Shown piece by piece: positions 42,610 to 53,817 of a stretch of DNA of 64,000 bases. Made by a program: the position numbers and the translations under genes. This stretch comes from Steroidobacteraceae bacterium (GTDB lineage Bacteria > Pseudomonadota > Gammaproteobacteria > Steroidobacterales > Steroidobacteraceae), in the NCBI GenBank assembly GCA_025451845.1, contig JANWJS010000032.1, positions 1-64,000 of the forward strand, in the 5' to 3' direction. The notes beneath the pieces were generated by a model. That model searched no databases and had not been told where the DNA came from. It worked only from the letters and a program-made list of their open reading frames with translations. The stretch's first letter is position 1. Each line of letters opens with the position of its first letter.

Positions 42610-42727
42610 GTGGCTCTCCTTGGGGACAGTGGGTCTTTGTTGCGATGGGCAGCACTATGCGTTCAGTAATGACTCACCACAACTGATGCTTCGTGATGAG
42701 ATCCATCACGATGGATGAACATTCTGA

Positions 42728-44959
<2,232 letters not shown>

Positions 44960-45382
44960 GGGTGAGCCAGCTCCCCGCCGAAATTGCCGATCGCGAACGT
45001 GTCATCGTATCCGAAGGATAGTTCCAGTTCACGGCCGGGACCCAAAGCGCGCACCGGATCTCGCCTGGCCCTCGCCGACGCCGATGATAGTTCGTTGGCG
45101 CTCGCTCATCCAGGAGAGCGACGGCAAGGGTGCTTGAGCTATGCTCTCGCTCATGAAGCAGAGCTCGTCGCAACAGACCGGAGAGTGCGCCAGCGGCGCG
45201 CGGAATGTCATGAGCGCCGTTACACCTTATTTGCCACGATGGCTTTTGTGGGGACACCGGGACTTGCCGGCCGCAACGCATAGCCTGACACCCCTGGTTC
45301 CACCCACCGCCGTGACAATGTTGCGGGAAACCCCCGTGCGGCCTGCTGAGCGCCAAATCGTGAGCCAACGTCGGGCGTGAGA
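44960..45382. other. Intergenic region, no gene recognised
   Basis: This is a divergent region between the methyltransferase and the ROK kinase. Short frames occur on both strands without family signatures or ribosome sites. No repeats, tRNA-like folds or regulatory dyads stood out. Promoters for both flanking genes must lie here. Confidence 0.45.
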
Positions 45383-46306
45383 ATGCAGCCTCTCTACGGC
45401 GCGATCGAAGCCGGCGGCACCAAGTTCGTCTGCGCAGCCGGCTACGGACCTGTCGAGGTTCCCGGCGATGCCCGCGCGGTGATTCCCACCGAGGCTCCGG
45501 GAGCAACCCTCGGGGCCGTCGTAGAATTTTTCGAGGGCATTACGCGCAGATATGGCGCGCTTTCCGCCATTGGCATTGCCGCATTCGGGCCCGTCGACAT
45601 CGATACGCGCTCGCCGACCTGGGGCCGGATTCTGGCGACGCCCAAGCCCGGGTGGTCGGACATCAGTCTCGCGGCGCCACTCGCGCGCTTCGGATGTCCC
45701 GTCGCCGTCGATACGGACGTCAATGCGGCCGCGCTGGCAGAGGTGCGCCTCGGAGCAGGCGTGGGAGTCGGCTCCCTGGCATACGTGACGGTCGGAACGG
45801 GAATCGGCGGCGGAGTCATCGTGGCCGATAGCACCCTCAAAGGACTGCTTCATCCTGAGATGGGTCACATCCGCGTGCAGCGCGATCGGCGGGACGCCGA
45901 CTTCACCGGCGTCTGTCCCTTCCATGGCGACTGCCTGGAAGGGCTGGCCAGTGGGCCGGCCGTGCAGGCCCGGTGGCATGTGCGCGCCGAGGATCTACCA
46001 GACCTGCATCCCGGTCGCGAGATCATCGGAGGCTATCTTGGGCAGCTGGCCGCAACGATAGCGCTGATGCTGTCATGCGAGCGCGTCGTGTTTGGTGGCG
46101 GCGTCGTGTCCGGCGGACGGTTGCTCCCGCATATTCGCCGGTCGGCGAGCCACTGGCTCGGGGGTTATCTGCCCATCGAAGCGCGGGCGGGCGGATTCGA
46201 CCGCTACATCACGGCGCCGGGGCTCGGTGATCTCGCGGGCACGGCCGGGGCATTCCTGCTCGCCATGCAAGCGCATGTGCGAGCAGGAGACCGCATTCAG
46301 TGTTGA
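45383..46306 (+). CDS. ROK-family sugar kinase (fructokinase-like)
   Basis: 307 residues from the ATG at 45383; a GTG two codons upstream is in frame. ATP-dependent hexokinase of the ROK family. YGAIEAGGTKFVCAAG is the phosphate-1 motif, VDTDVNAAALAEVRLGAG holds the catalytic Asp, and the zinc-finger-like stretch runs HPEMGHIRVQRD to CPFHGDCLEGLASGPA with His-Cys-Cys spacing. The overall pattern, including IEAGGTKF and CPFHGDCLEGL, is that of fructokinases (Mak/ScrK type). The 3' end overlaps the convergent NmrA-like gene by 10 bases. Confidence 0.88.
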   Translation: MQPLYGAIEAGGTKFVCAAGYGPVEVPGDARAVIPTEAPGATLGAVVEFFEGITRRYGALSAIGIAAFGPVDIDTRSPTWGRILATPKPGWSDISLAAPLARFGCPVAVDTDVNAAALAEVRLGAGVGVGSLAYVTVGTGIGGGVIVADSTLKGLLHPEMGHIRVQRDRRDADFTGVCPFHGDCLEGLASGPAVQARWHVRAEDLPDLHPGREIIGGYLGQLAATIALMLSCERVVFGGGVVSGGRLLPHIRRSASHWLGGYLPIEARAGGFDRYITAPGLGDLAGTAGAFLLAMQAHVRAGDRIQC

Positions 46307-47061
46307 GAAGGGACCGACGATCGTGAGCGGCTGAGCCATTCGTCCAACCCAATCCGGCCCAGGCGCGCATCGCCCAATGGCACCAGCGAACGTTCCTCGA
46401 CCCGCCCGCCGAAATATCGCGCCTCCGGGTCACGCACCACTTCACGCGGGTCACCGACTGCCTGCAGATAGTGGGCAACGATTTCATTGAAAGGGGCTCG
46501 CTCCGGGCCGCCGATCTCGACGATGCCATTGCGGGGAGCCGCGAGCGCCACCTCAGCGACGATCGAGGCAACGTCGTCCGCCGCTATAGGCTGAAAGAGG
46601 CCGGGCGAAAGCCTGATTCTGTTCCCATCCACGCTCGAGTCGGCGATGCCGCCAAGGAATTCCAGGAACTGGGTCGAGCGGATGATGGTGTAGGGAATGC
46701 CGGAGGCCCGGATCAGGTTCTCCTGAGCGACCTTGGCGCGAAAGTACCCATTGTCGCTCCGGTCTATGCCCACGATGGACAGGGCGACATGGTGTCGCAC
46801 CCCCGTCGCGTTCTCCGCAGCCGCAAGGTTGCGGCTGGAAGTCTCGAAAAATTCCAGCACCGCCTTGTCTTCAAACGAGGGGGAGTTGGTGAGGTCGATC
46901 ACGACCTGCGCGCCCGACATGGTTTCCTCGAGGCCTTCGCCAGTGATGCTGTTGACGCCGCTCTTGGGCGAAGCTGCGATGACCTCGTGACCCGCCCGGC
47001 GCAGGACGGGGACAGTCTTGGAGCCTATGAGGCCGGTGCCGCCGACGACGAGAATCTTCAT
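46297..47061 (-). CDS. NAD(P)-binding atypical SDR (NmrA/YwnB-like)
   Basis: 254 residues beginning MKILVVGGTGLIGSKTVPVL, a Rossmann nucleotide-binding motif of the extended atypical short-chain dehydrogenase group. ASPKSGVNSITGEGLEETMS, VVIDLTNSPSFEDKAVLEFF and HHVALSIVGIDRSDNGYFRA follow, and IPYTIIRSTQFLEFLGGIA is the typical NmrA-like segment. The YxxxK catalytic pair of classical SDRs is absent, so a redox-sensing or non-catalytic role is possible. Single gene. Confidence 0.82.
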   Translation of the reverse strand: MKILVVGGTGLIGSKTVPVLRRAGHEVIAASPKSGVNSITGEGLEETMSGAQVVIDLTNSPSFEDKAVLEFFETSSRNLAAAENATGVRHHVALSIVGIDRSDNGYFRAKVAQENLIRASGIPYTIIRSTQFLEFLGGIADSSVDGNRIRLSPGLFQPIAADDVASIVAEVALAAPRNGIVEIGGPERAPFNEIVAHYLQAVGDPREVVRDPEARYFGGRVEERSLVPLGDARLGRIGLDEWLSRSRSSVPSQH

Positions 47062-47243
47062 GGTGCATCCTCCCCTGGAGAAAGATGCGGGCTCAGCGCC
47101 CGCGCACGTTTTTCCAGGCGCGACATCGTACTCTCGGGCGATGCGAAAGACAGCCGGAGCCTGGATCTTGACCAGCGGCCCTCCCGTAGAATCTGGGTTG
47201 CTGACCCCATGGCGGGACAGGCAGCCCGCAGTGGGAGGCGCAC

Positions 47244-47474
47244 ATGGCGCGCACGTCGTATGCTCAAGTCAAACACCGCAGGTGTGCAGTGGCGGGGGTG
47301 GACAGGTTCTACCGCGAAGCGGGCCCGCCGGATGCGCCGGTGATCTGTCTTCTGCACGGGTTCCCGTCCTCTTCCTATCAATACCGGGTTCTCGAAACCC
47401 ACGGATCAGATGTCATCGATCTGACAGTGGAGTTCCTGCGCGGTGCCGGCTGTGAGGTCCATTCAGTAGTCTGA
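47244..47474 (+). pseudogene. Alpha/beta hydrolase with internal deletion
   Basis: 76 codons. The first 50 match the N-terminus of haloalkane-dehalogenase-like alpha/beta hydrolases: VAGVDRFYREAGPPDAPVIC followed by LLHGFPSSSYQYR with the oxyanion HGFP. It then jumps to LETHGSDVIDLTVEFLRGA, which matches the C-terminal end of the same family (FALETHxxEIxxxIxxFL). About 220 residues, including the nucleophile elbow, the cap and the catalytic His region, are missing, with the reading frame kept. No activity is expected. Confidence 0.65.
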
Positions 47475-47493
47475 GTACGCTATGCTAACGGTC

Positions 47494-48420
47494 ATGGACG
47501 ACATCATCGAGATCAGCGACCTATCGAAGAAGTACTCCTCGGGCTTCGTTGCGCTCGAGGGAGTCCACCTCACCATCCGCCGCGGCGAGATCTTCGCCCT
47601 GCTCGGGCCGAACGGGGCGGGCAAGACCACACTCATCAGCATCGTCTGTGGCATCGTGAATGCGACGACGGGCCGCGTGGTGGTCGATGGCAACGACATC
47701 GTCCGCGACTGGCGTGCCGCCCGATCATTGATCGGGCTAGTGCCGCAAGAGCTCACCACCGATGCCTTCGAGTCCGTATGGAACACGGTCTCATTTACTC
47801 GCGGTCTGTTTGGATTGCGCGCCAAGCCGGCCCACATCGAGAACGTGCTGCGGGCGCTGGCGCTATGGGACAAAAAGGACAGCCGGGTCATGACGCTCTC
47901 CGGCGGCATGAAGCGCCGCTTGCTCATTGCCAAGGCGCTCGCGCATGAGCCCCGAATCCTGTTCCTCGACGAGCCTACGGCGGGCGTGGACGTGGATCTG
48001 CGGCACGACATGTGGCAGCTCGTGAGCCGCCTTCGCGGCGAAGGGGTGACGGTCATCCTCACGACCCACTACATCGAGGAGGCCGAGGAGATGGCGGATC
48101 GTGTCGGAGTGATCAACAAAGGTGAGCTCGTTCTGGTGAGAAACAAGGCCGATCTGCTGCACGAGCTGGGGACGAAGCGACTGTCGCTGCGCCTGCGCCA
48201 CCCCCTCGCCCGCGTGCCCGAGGCGCTGGCGGCGTGGCGGCTGGAGCTCTCCAGCGACGGCGGCGAGCTCACCTGCCTCTACGACGCCAAGGCCGCACGA
48301 GATGGGGTTGGCCGGTTCCTCGAGAAGGTGCGGGAAGCGGGAATCGAGTTCATGGATCTTGCGACGACGGAGACCTCGCTCGAGGACATTTTCGTGAGCC
48401 TGGTGCGGGAGAAGAGATGA
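47494..48420 (+). CDS. ABC-2 type exporter, ATP-binding subunit (YadG-like)
   Basis: 308 residues from ATG 47494. Walker A is [20 protein letters not shown], the signature motif [20 protein letters not shown], Walker [21 protein letters not shown], and the switch His is in [16 protein letters not shown]. The C-terminal 80 residues (from about 230) form the small regulatory domain seen in YadG-type exporter ATPases. It powers the permease encoded directly downstream, with an ATGA overlap. Substrate unknown; polysaccharide, lipid or drug efflux are all possible in this family. Confidence 0.9.
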   Translation: MDDIIEISDLSKKYSSGFVALEGVHLTIRRGEIFALLGPNGAGKTTLISIVCGIVNATTGRVVVDGNDIVRDWRAARSLIGLVPQELTTDAFESVWNTVSFTRGLFGLRAKPAHIENVLRALALWDKKDSRVMTLSGGMKRRLLIAKALAHEPRILFLDEPTAGVDVDLRHDMWQLVSRLRGEGVTVILTTHYIEEAEEMADRVGVINKGELVLVRNKADLLHELGTKRLSLRLRHPLARVPEALAAWRLELSSDGGELTCLYDAKAARDGVGRFLEKVREAGIEFMDLATTETSLEDIFVSLVREKR

Positions 48421-49178
48421 ACGTCGAGGCGGTTTACGCGATCTACAGGTTCGAGATGGCGCGGGCCAGGCGCACCGTGACACAGACCATCGTCTCGCCG
48501 GTGATCTCCACCTCACTGTACTTCGTCGTGTTCGGTGCAGCGATCGGCTCGCGGATCCAGAGCGTGGGTGGCATCGGTTATGGCTCGTTCATCGTTCCAG
48601 GTCTGGTGATGCTTTCGCTGCTCGCCCAGAGCATCTCCAATGCCTCCTTCGGCATCTACTTTCCGCGGTTCACCGGGACCATCTATGAGGTCCTCTCCGC
48701 ACCCGTTTCGCCGCTGGAGATCGTGCTCGGCTACGCCGGCGCGGCGGCGACCAAGTCGATCATCCTGGGCGCCATCATCCTCGCCACGGCCGGGATCTTC
48801 GTACCGTTGCACGTCGAGCACCCCATATGGATGGTAGGGTTCCTGGTGCTCACCGCGGCGACTTTCAGCCTGTTCGGCTTCATCATCGGCATCTGGGCCG
48901 ATGGTTTCGAGAAGCTGCAGATCGTGCCGCTGCTCATCGTCACACCGCTCACCTTTCTCGGCGGCAGCTTCTACTCCATCAACATGCTGCCGCCCGCTTG
49001 GCGCACCGTGGCGCTGTTCAATCCGGTGGTTTACCTGATCAGCGGCTTTCGCTGGAGCTTTTACGGCATCGCCGACGTGAACGTCGGGGTGAGCCTCGGG
49101 ATGACCGCGCTGTTTCTGGCGGCCGCGCTCGTCGTCGTGGGCCGGATTTTCCGCACCGGTTACCGGCTGAAGACTTGA
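48417..49178 (+). CDS. ABC-2 type exporter, permease subunit (YadH-like)
   Basis: 253 residues with six membrane helices. ABC-2 permease features are [60 protein letters not shown] (coupling helix) and the [20 protein letters not shown] signature, [20 protein letters not shown]. The start is fixed at 48417 by the ATGA overlap with the ATPase gene; the open frame upstream lies within that gene. Together the two form a homodimeric exporter. Confidence 0.9.
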   Translation: MNVEAVYAIYRFEMARARRTVTQTIVSPVISTSLYFVVFGAAIGSRIQSVGGIGYGSFIVPGLVMLSLLAQSISNASFGIYFPRFTGTIYEVLSAPVSPLEIVLGYAGAAATKSIILGAIILATAGIFVPLHVEHPIWMVGFLVLTAATFSLFGFIIGIWADGFEKLQIVPLLIVTPLTFLGGSFYSINMLPPAWRTVALFNPVVYLISGFRWSFYGIADVNVGVSLGMTALFLAAALVVVGRIFRTGYRLKT

Positions 49179-49203
49179 ACGACAGCAGCTGTCTGCGAGG
49201 GGG

Positions 49204-49713
49204 TCATGCTCTCACCGCGGCGGCACCCTCCAGCCACATTGCCCGTGACAGGGGACGGTGGGTGTAGGAAGTCTGCAGCACTACGAGTGTGGTGGTGCTG
49301 ATGCTCGGGTGAAAGCGCACGATGCGGTCCAGCACCGTCTCGAGGTGGCTCACCGAGAGGGCAATGACGCGTAGCGACCCGGAATCCTCTCCAGCCAACC
49401 GGCGATAATCGAGGATCTCGGGGATTTCGGCCAGAGCCGGGCCGATGCTCGAGCAGACGTTGCCATCGCAACGCAGGCGAATCACCGCCTCAATGGCGTA
49501 CCCCAGCTTTTGAGGATCGACCTCGGCGCGATAGCCGCGGATCACGCCGGCATCCTCCAGGCGCTTCACGCGCTCCGCGGCGGCTGGCGCCGAGAGGCCC
49601 ACCTGGCGGGCGAGCTCGGCATAGCCCGTCCGCGCATCCTTTTGCAGCAGCTCGAGCAATTGCCAGTCCTTGGCGTCGAGAGGTAGTTTCGATTCGAATG
49701 AAATAGCTGCCAT
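49204..49713 (-). CDS. Lrp/AsnC-family transcriptional regulator
   Basis: 169 residues. The helix-turn-helix is LDAKDWQLLELLQKDARTGY, then AELARQVGLSAPAAAERVKR, followed by EDAGVIRGYRAEVDPQKLGY linking to the RAM effector domain (AVIRLRCDGNV, RVIALSVSHLETVLDRIVRF). It probably senses an amino acid. It is divergent from the DMT exporter gene at 49895, whose 181-base spacer includes the AT-rich stretch TTGTGCAATAGGGCAAATAT. Lrp-exporter pairs of this layout usually mean local control of amino acid efflux. Confidence 0.88.
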   Translation of the reverse strand: MAAISFESKLPLDAKDWQLLELLQKDARTGYAELARQVGLSAPAAAERVKRLEDAGVIRGYRAEVDPQKLGYAIEAVIRLRCDGNVCSSIGPALAEIPEILDYRRLAGEDSGSLRVIALSVSHLETVLDRIVRFHPSISTTTLVVLQTSYTHRPLSRAMWLEGAAAVRA

Positions 49714-49894
49714 TGAGGCCCTCCATCAATTGTGCAATAGGGCAAATATAGGCGCATTCCTAGTGTAATTCCACGGTATGGCCTTCTACCATGTGAACCG
49801 ACGGCCCAGGTCTTCACGTCCGAAAATGACGCGATCGCCGGACGGGCGTTGCCCAGGATGAATCCGAAACACTCGTCGATTGCAAAGAAGTCCC

Positions 49895-50812
49895 ATGGAA
49901 AACTCCGGTCAGCTCGACGCTCGAGCGCTCCTTTACGTCGCCGTTGCGATGCTCACCTGGTCCTCCGCCTACGCTGCGATCGCGTACGGCCTCGGCGGGT
50001 TCACACCAGGGGAGGTGGCATTTGCCCGACTGTTTCTCGGCTCGGTCTGCTTCGTGCTGTGGCTGCGGATCCGCAAGCTCCCGTTGCCGCCCTGGTCCGC
50101 GTGGCCGCCGATGTTGGCGCTGGGCCTCGTCGGACTCTCCGTCTATCACCTCTGCCTGAACTACGCCGAGACGCGGATCGCCAGCGGCACGGCGGCGATC
50201 ATCATCGCACTCGCGCCAGCGGCGACTGCAGCAACTTCGGCGCTGTGGTTGCGCGAGCGGCTGTCGGGCCGCGCCATTGGCGGTCTGATGATGGCCCTGG
50301 CCGGCGTGGTGTGGGTGGTGCTGACCAGCGGCAGGGGCGTCAGCTTCCAACCGAAGGCGGCCCTCGTACTGGTCAGTGTGCTGGCGACGGCGATCTATTT
50401 CACTCTGCAAAAGCCGTTTTCTGCGCGATACGGCGCCGAAGCGGCAACCACCGTCACGTTCTTCGGCGGTACCCTCGGGACTCTGCCCTTCGGGGTCGGC
50501 CTGCCGCATGCGCTTCTTACGGCGCCGCACGCACGGATTGGCGCGCTGGTCTGGCTGGGACTGGCACCGACGTTCCTTGGCTATCTCACCTGGAACATGG
50601 CGCTTCATCGGGCCAGCGTGAGCAAGGTGTCGAGCTTCATCTATTCCTCGACGCCAATAGCGCTGTTGATCAGTTGGGCATGGCTGGGCGAGCGGCCCGG
50701 CTGGATGACACTGATTGGAGCCGCGATCGTAGTGGGCGGAGTGGTCCTGACCAACACGCGCAGCGCGCCGAAGCCGAAGGGCAGCGCCGCGCAGCCGGCG
50801 TGTGAGTCTTGA
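49895..50812 (+). CDS. EamA-type DMT-superfamily exporter
   Basis: 305 residues from ATG 49895 (MENSGQLDARALLYVAVAML), with ten membrane helices in two EamA repeats: TWSSAYAAIAYGLGGFTPGE in the first and LGLAPTFLGYLTWNMALHRA in the second. YAETRIASGTAAIIIALAPA is the conserved second half of repeat one. The likely role is metabolite or amino acid efflux, supported by the divergent Lrp-type gene. An in-frame TTG at 49880 is a weaker start. It is convergent with the ArgP-like gene, 15 bases apart. Confidence 0.85.
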   Translation: MENSGQLDARALLYVAVAMLTWSSAYAAIAYGLGGFTPGEVAFARLFLGSVCFVLWLRIRKLPLPPWSAWPPMLALGLVGLSVYHLCLNYAETRIASGTAAIIIALAPAATAATSALWLRERLSGRAIGGLMMALAGVVWVVLTSGRGVSFQPKAALVLVSVLATAIYFTLQKPFSARYGAEAATTVTFFGGTLGTLPFGVGLPHALLTAPHARIGALVWLGLAPTFLGYLTWNMALHRASVSKVSSFIYSSTPIALLISWAWLGERPGWMTLIGAAIVVGGVVLTNTRSAPKPKGSAAQPACES

Positions 50813-50827
50813 AGACCGTACCGGGCA

Positions 50828-51730
50828 CTAGGAAGGGTGCAAGGCCGTGCCGGCGGCGCGAATGACGCTACGGGTCAGCCGCTCCAGGACGGGTACCTTG
50901 AGGCGTGTTGCCTGCCAATAGAGGGGCACATCCACCGGAGTGTCCGGCGCCAGCTCGACCAGCGTGCCGGCTTTCAGGTGCGCACGCACCAGCGACAGCG
51001 GGTTCATTCCCCAGCCGACTCCGGCGAGCGCCGCATCGATGAACCCCTGAGTGGAGGGAATGCGGTGCACTGGCAGGGCAACGTCGCGGTGCACGCTACG
51101 GCGGGCCCAGAGCTCCTGCAAGCCGTCGTTGCTGTCGAACAGTAGGCTCGGCGCCCGGGCCAGGGCGTCGGCGGAGATGCCCGCGGCGAACCAACGCCGC
51201 ACGAAGTGAGGGCTGGCCGTGGCCACATATCTCAGGGAGCCCAGCCGGCGGATGCGGCATCCCTGCACGGCCGTTCCCACCGAGGTGACCGCGCCCAGGA
51301 CATATCCCCGGCGCAGCCACTCCGCCGTGTGATCCTCATCGGCCAGGGTGAGGCTGAGTAGTGCGCCATCCTCGAGGCCGAAGTCCGCCATGGCGTGGAT
51401 GAACCAGGTGCTGAGGCTATCGGCGTTGACGGCGATGCGCAGGCTCGCATGGGGTGTGTCGGGAGAGTCTTTGGGCAGCATCGGCAGCTCGCGCCGCAGC
51501 TCGGATACGAGCACCGAGACGAGCTCGGCATGCCGGCAGATGCGCGCGCCGATCTCAGTGGCGGAGCAGGGCTGTCCGCGCACGATCAGCACGGCGCCGA
51601 GGCGATCCTCGAGCAGCTTCACCCGCTGTGATACGGCCGATGGCGTGATGTGCAGAACGCGCGCCGCGCGCTCGAAACTGCCCTCGCGGGCCACTGCGGC
51701 GATGGCTGCAAGCAGAGCCTCATCGAGCAC
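50828..51730 (-). CDS. argP: ArgP/LysG-type LysR regulator
   Basis: 300 residues. It starts MLDEALLAAIAAVAREGSFE, with the HTH AARVLHITPSAVSQRVKLLE and the ArgP-typical RGQPCSATEIGARICRHAEL. The effector domain (LRIAVNADSLSTWFIHAMAD, GWGMNPLSLVRAHLKAGTLV) matches the same branch, where NADSL.TWF is characteristic. ArgP/LysG senses lysine or arginine and activates the LysE/ArgO exporter. Such an exporter lies at 53818, but two genes and 2 kb away and not directly divergent as usual, so a rearrangement between them is likely. Confidence 0.88.
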   Translation of the reverse strand: MLDEALLAAIAAVAREGSFERAARVLHITPSAVSQRVKLLEDRLGAVLIVRGQPCSATEIGARICRHAELVSVLVSELRRELPMLPKDSPDTPHASLRIAVNADSLSTWFIHAMADFGLEDGALLSLTLADEDHTAEWLRRGYVLGAVTSVGTAVQGCRIRRLGSLRYVATASPHFVRRWFAAGISADALARAPSLLFDSNDGLQELWARRSVHRDVALPVHRIPSTQGFIDAALAGVGWGMNPLSLVRAHLKAGTLVELAPDTPVDVPLYWQATRLKVPVLERLTRSVIRAAGTALHPS

Positions 51731-51886
51731 GGGCGCCTCCTCAAGCGAATTAGCCAGGCTGCATCGACATTAGCACTACTAAGGAAAATACGGCAGACCG
51801 GAACCCTCTGCAACGGCCAGGCGTAGTGATAGGGCGGCACATGGCGAGGTGCTGGCAGAGCTGCGGTCTTGAGCCTGCGCAGTGCC

Positions 51887-52285
51887 TCACGAGGCGCCGC
51901 GCGCCGCCGACGTCTTTCCCATAAGGAATCGCCGGACCATGCTCTGAATGTCACCCTGAGCCCGTGCCCCCCTTCGAGTGACATCGGCAGCCGTCCGGCT
52001 TCCCGACTGTGCAGCCGATCGATCGCGTCCTGGGTGTGACACGCTCCATCCCAACAGGAGCAGGCGGGCGAATTGCTGCGCGTCGTTGTTCGAGACGCTC
52101 GGCTCGCCGCGCGTCGAATTCGTCTGCAGCGATGATCGCGCCGCAATGTTTCCCGCGAGCACTGCGCTCACCTCAGTCTGAAAGTCGGGCGAAGTCGCGG
52201 CAGCGGCTGTCCCGATATGAATGAGCAAAGCGGCGGCCGCGAGTGGAAGGGAACGGGCGGAAGAATTGACGATGCTGCGTAACAT
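51887..52285 (-). CDS. Exported small hypothetical protein
   Basis: 132 residues with a signal peptide (SLPLAAAALLIHIGTAAAA). The mature part is polar and includes VSAVLAGNIAARSSLQTNST and DAQQFARLLLLGWSVSHPGR, with no recognised domain. Its upstream region carries AGTGA-ATA-TCACT and TATACATGTA elements, which are AT-rich islands in GC-rich DNA and suggest active regulation. Similar short exported proteins with DAQ.FAR.LL motifs occur in other proteobacteria, but I cannot name a family. Confidence 0.55.
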   Translation of the reverse strand: MLRSIVNSSARSLPLAAAALLIHIGTAAAATSPDFQTEVSAVLAGNIAARSSLQTNSTRGEPSVSNNDAQQFARLLLLGWSVSHPGRDRSAAQSGSRTAADVTRRGARAQGDIQSMVRRFLMGKTSAARGAS

Positions 52286-52323
52286 GATGGTGAGCTCCTC
52301 AGTTGATAGTGAATATCACTGTA

Positions 52324-52474
52324 TATACATGTAATAGTGGGAACGGCGGATGGGTATGCGTGTGGATGGCTCGATGGCAAATCTGAATGCTAAGGGCGCC
52401 CCGCGCCTCCACTCACCGGCTTGCGGCGTAGCAGGGGAGTGACGGCAGCTTCATGGGATGGCACTATACATGTA
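52324..52474. promoter_or_regulatory. Two TATACATGTA elements in a divergent intergenic region
   Basis: The 10-mer TATACATGTA, with palindromic core TACATGTA, occurs at 52324-52333 and 52465-52474. They lie between the exported protein (start 52285, minus) and the YcaQ-type gene (start 52561, plus). Local AT richness contrasts with the surroundings. They may be operator sites for a shared regulator; which one is unknown. Confidence 0.4.
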
Positions 52475-52560
52475 GATACATATACAATCAAGCCTTCTGC
52501 GAGAACATTGCGAGTGGACCTTGAGGCCGCCCGCGGCGGCGAATAGAGTAGCTGCCGCTC

Positions 52561-53709
52561 ATGAGTGCCACGCCCGTCAGGATCAGTCGCAGTCTCGCCA
52601 AGGCCATCTGGCTTCATGCGCAGCGATTGGACACCGACGCGCCGTTTGGCGCAGGCGCCGCGGCGACACCCGCAGCGGTGCGACATCTCGGTTACGTACA
52701 AATCGACACCATCCACGTGATCGAGAGATGCCATCACCACATCCTGTATACGAGAATTCCCGATTACCGGCGCGAGCATCTGGACCACGCCCAGGCATCG
52801 GAGCGCAGCGTTTTCGAGTACTGGACGCACGCGCTCGCGTACTTGCCGGTCGCAGACTTCCGGTATTTCGTGCGCGACATGCGTAACGGCCCGCGGATGC
52901 ATGGCCGGTGGTTCGCCTCGGTCACGGCGGCTGATCTGCGGCGCGTGCTCGCGCGCATTCGCCGTGGCGGCGAGCTCACGATTCGCGACATCGACGATGA
53001 CGTGCTCGTCGAGAAAGATCACCCATGGGCGAGCCGCAAGCCTTCCAAGCGCGCCCTACAGCTGGCGTTCTTCAGGGGGCTCATCACCGTCAGCCGGCGG
53101 ACCGGCATGCTGAAGTCCTACGAGCTGACGTCACGTCATTTCGGCTGGGAGCAGCTGCCTCGCTGCGCGACGCAGCAGGAGACGCTCAACTATGTCCTCG
53201 AGCGAGCCCTGCGATCTCAGGGTCTCGTCAGCATGGATTCAGTCTGCTACGGAGGAGTCGCGGGCAAGCCGGCGATCCGGCGTCTCATCGAAACGAAAGT
53301 GCGTCGCGGAGAGCTCGTGACGATTGACTTCGAGGGTGCCGGCCCGTGCCAGCATTGGGCGCAACCCGAAACCCTCGATCTCGAGCCGCAGGCCAATCCG
53401 GCCCGGGTCCACATCCTGTCGCCGTTCGATCCGCTCGTCTGTCAGCGCAAGCGGCTGAGTCTCTTCTTCGATTACGAGCATCGCTTCGAGGCGTATGTTC
53501 CCGCCCACCGCCGCGTGCTCGGTTACTTCGCCTGTCCGGTGCTGGCGGGCGACCGCGTCGTCGCCGCCCTCGACCTCAAGACGGACCGGGCCGCGCGGCA
53601 GCTGCGGGTACAGAGATGGACCTGGATGATCAAACGCCCGCCACGCGCCCTGCGGGCGGCCATCGAGGCTGCGCTGCACTCCTTTGAGCGATTTCAACTG
53701 GCTGAATGA
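52561..53709 (+). CDS. ycaQ: YcaQ/AlkX-type DNA glycosylase (winged-helix HTH_42 family)
   Basis: 382 residues. The N-terminal GYVQIDTIHVIERCHHHILY and RIPDYRREHLDHAQASERSV followed by FEYWTHALAYLP are highly typical of the YcaQ family, which unhooks interstrand DNA crosslinks. The catalytic Q-x-D motif is QID at residues 47-49. MDSVCYGGVAGKPAIRRLIE and ILSPFDPLVCQRKRLSLFFD are the conserved central and C-terminal segments. Length matches the family. It would act in the cytoplasm on alkylated or crosslinked DNA. It is a single gene. Confidence 0.88.
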   Translation: MSATPVRISRSLAKAIWLHAQRLDTDAPFGAGAAATPAAVRHLGYVQIDTIHVIERCHHHILYTRIPDYRREHLDHAQASERSVFEYWTHALAYLPVADFRYFVRDMRNGPRMHGRWFASVTAADLRRVLARIRRGGELTIRDIDDDVLVEKDHPWASRKPSKRALQLAFFRGLITVSRRTGMLKSYELTSRHFGWEQLPRCATQQETLNYVLERALRSQGLVSMDSVCYGGVAGKPAIRRLIETKVRRGELVTIDFEGAGPCQHWAQPETLDLEPQANPARVHILSPFDPLVCQRKRLSLFFDYEHRFEAYVPAHRRVLGYFACPVLAGDRVVAALDLKTDRAARQLRVQRWTWMIKRPPRALRAAIEAALHSFERFQLAE

Positions 53710-53817
53710 CAGACCTTTGTCGACCGCCGTCCGGGTCCGCAATGCGAATTAGCGATGCTTCATCCGCGTTAGGACATCTAAGTGGCCTGAGCTCCACGCG
53801 GCAAGGATACTCGCCGC

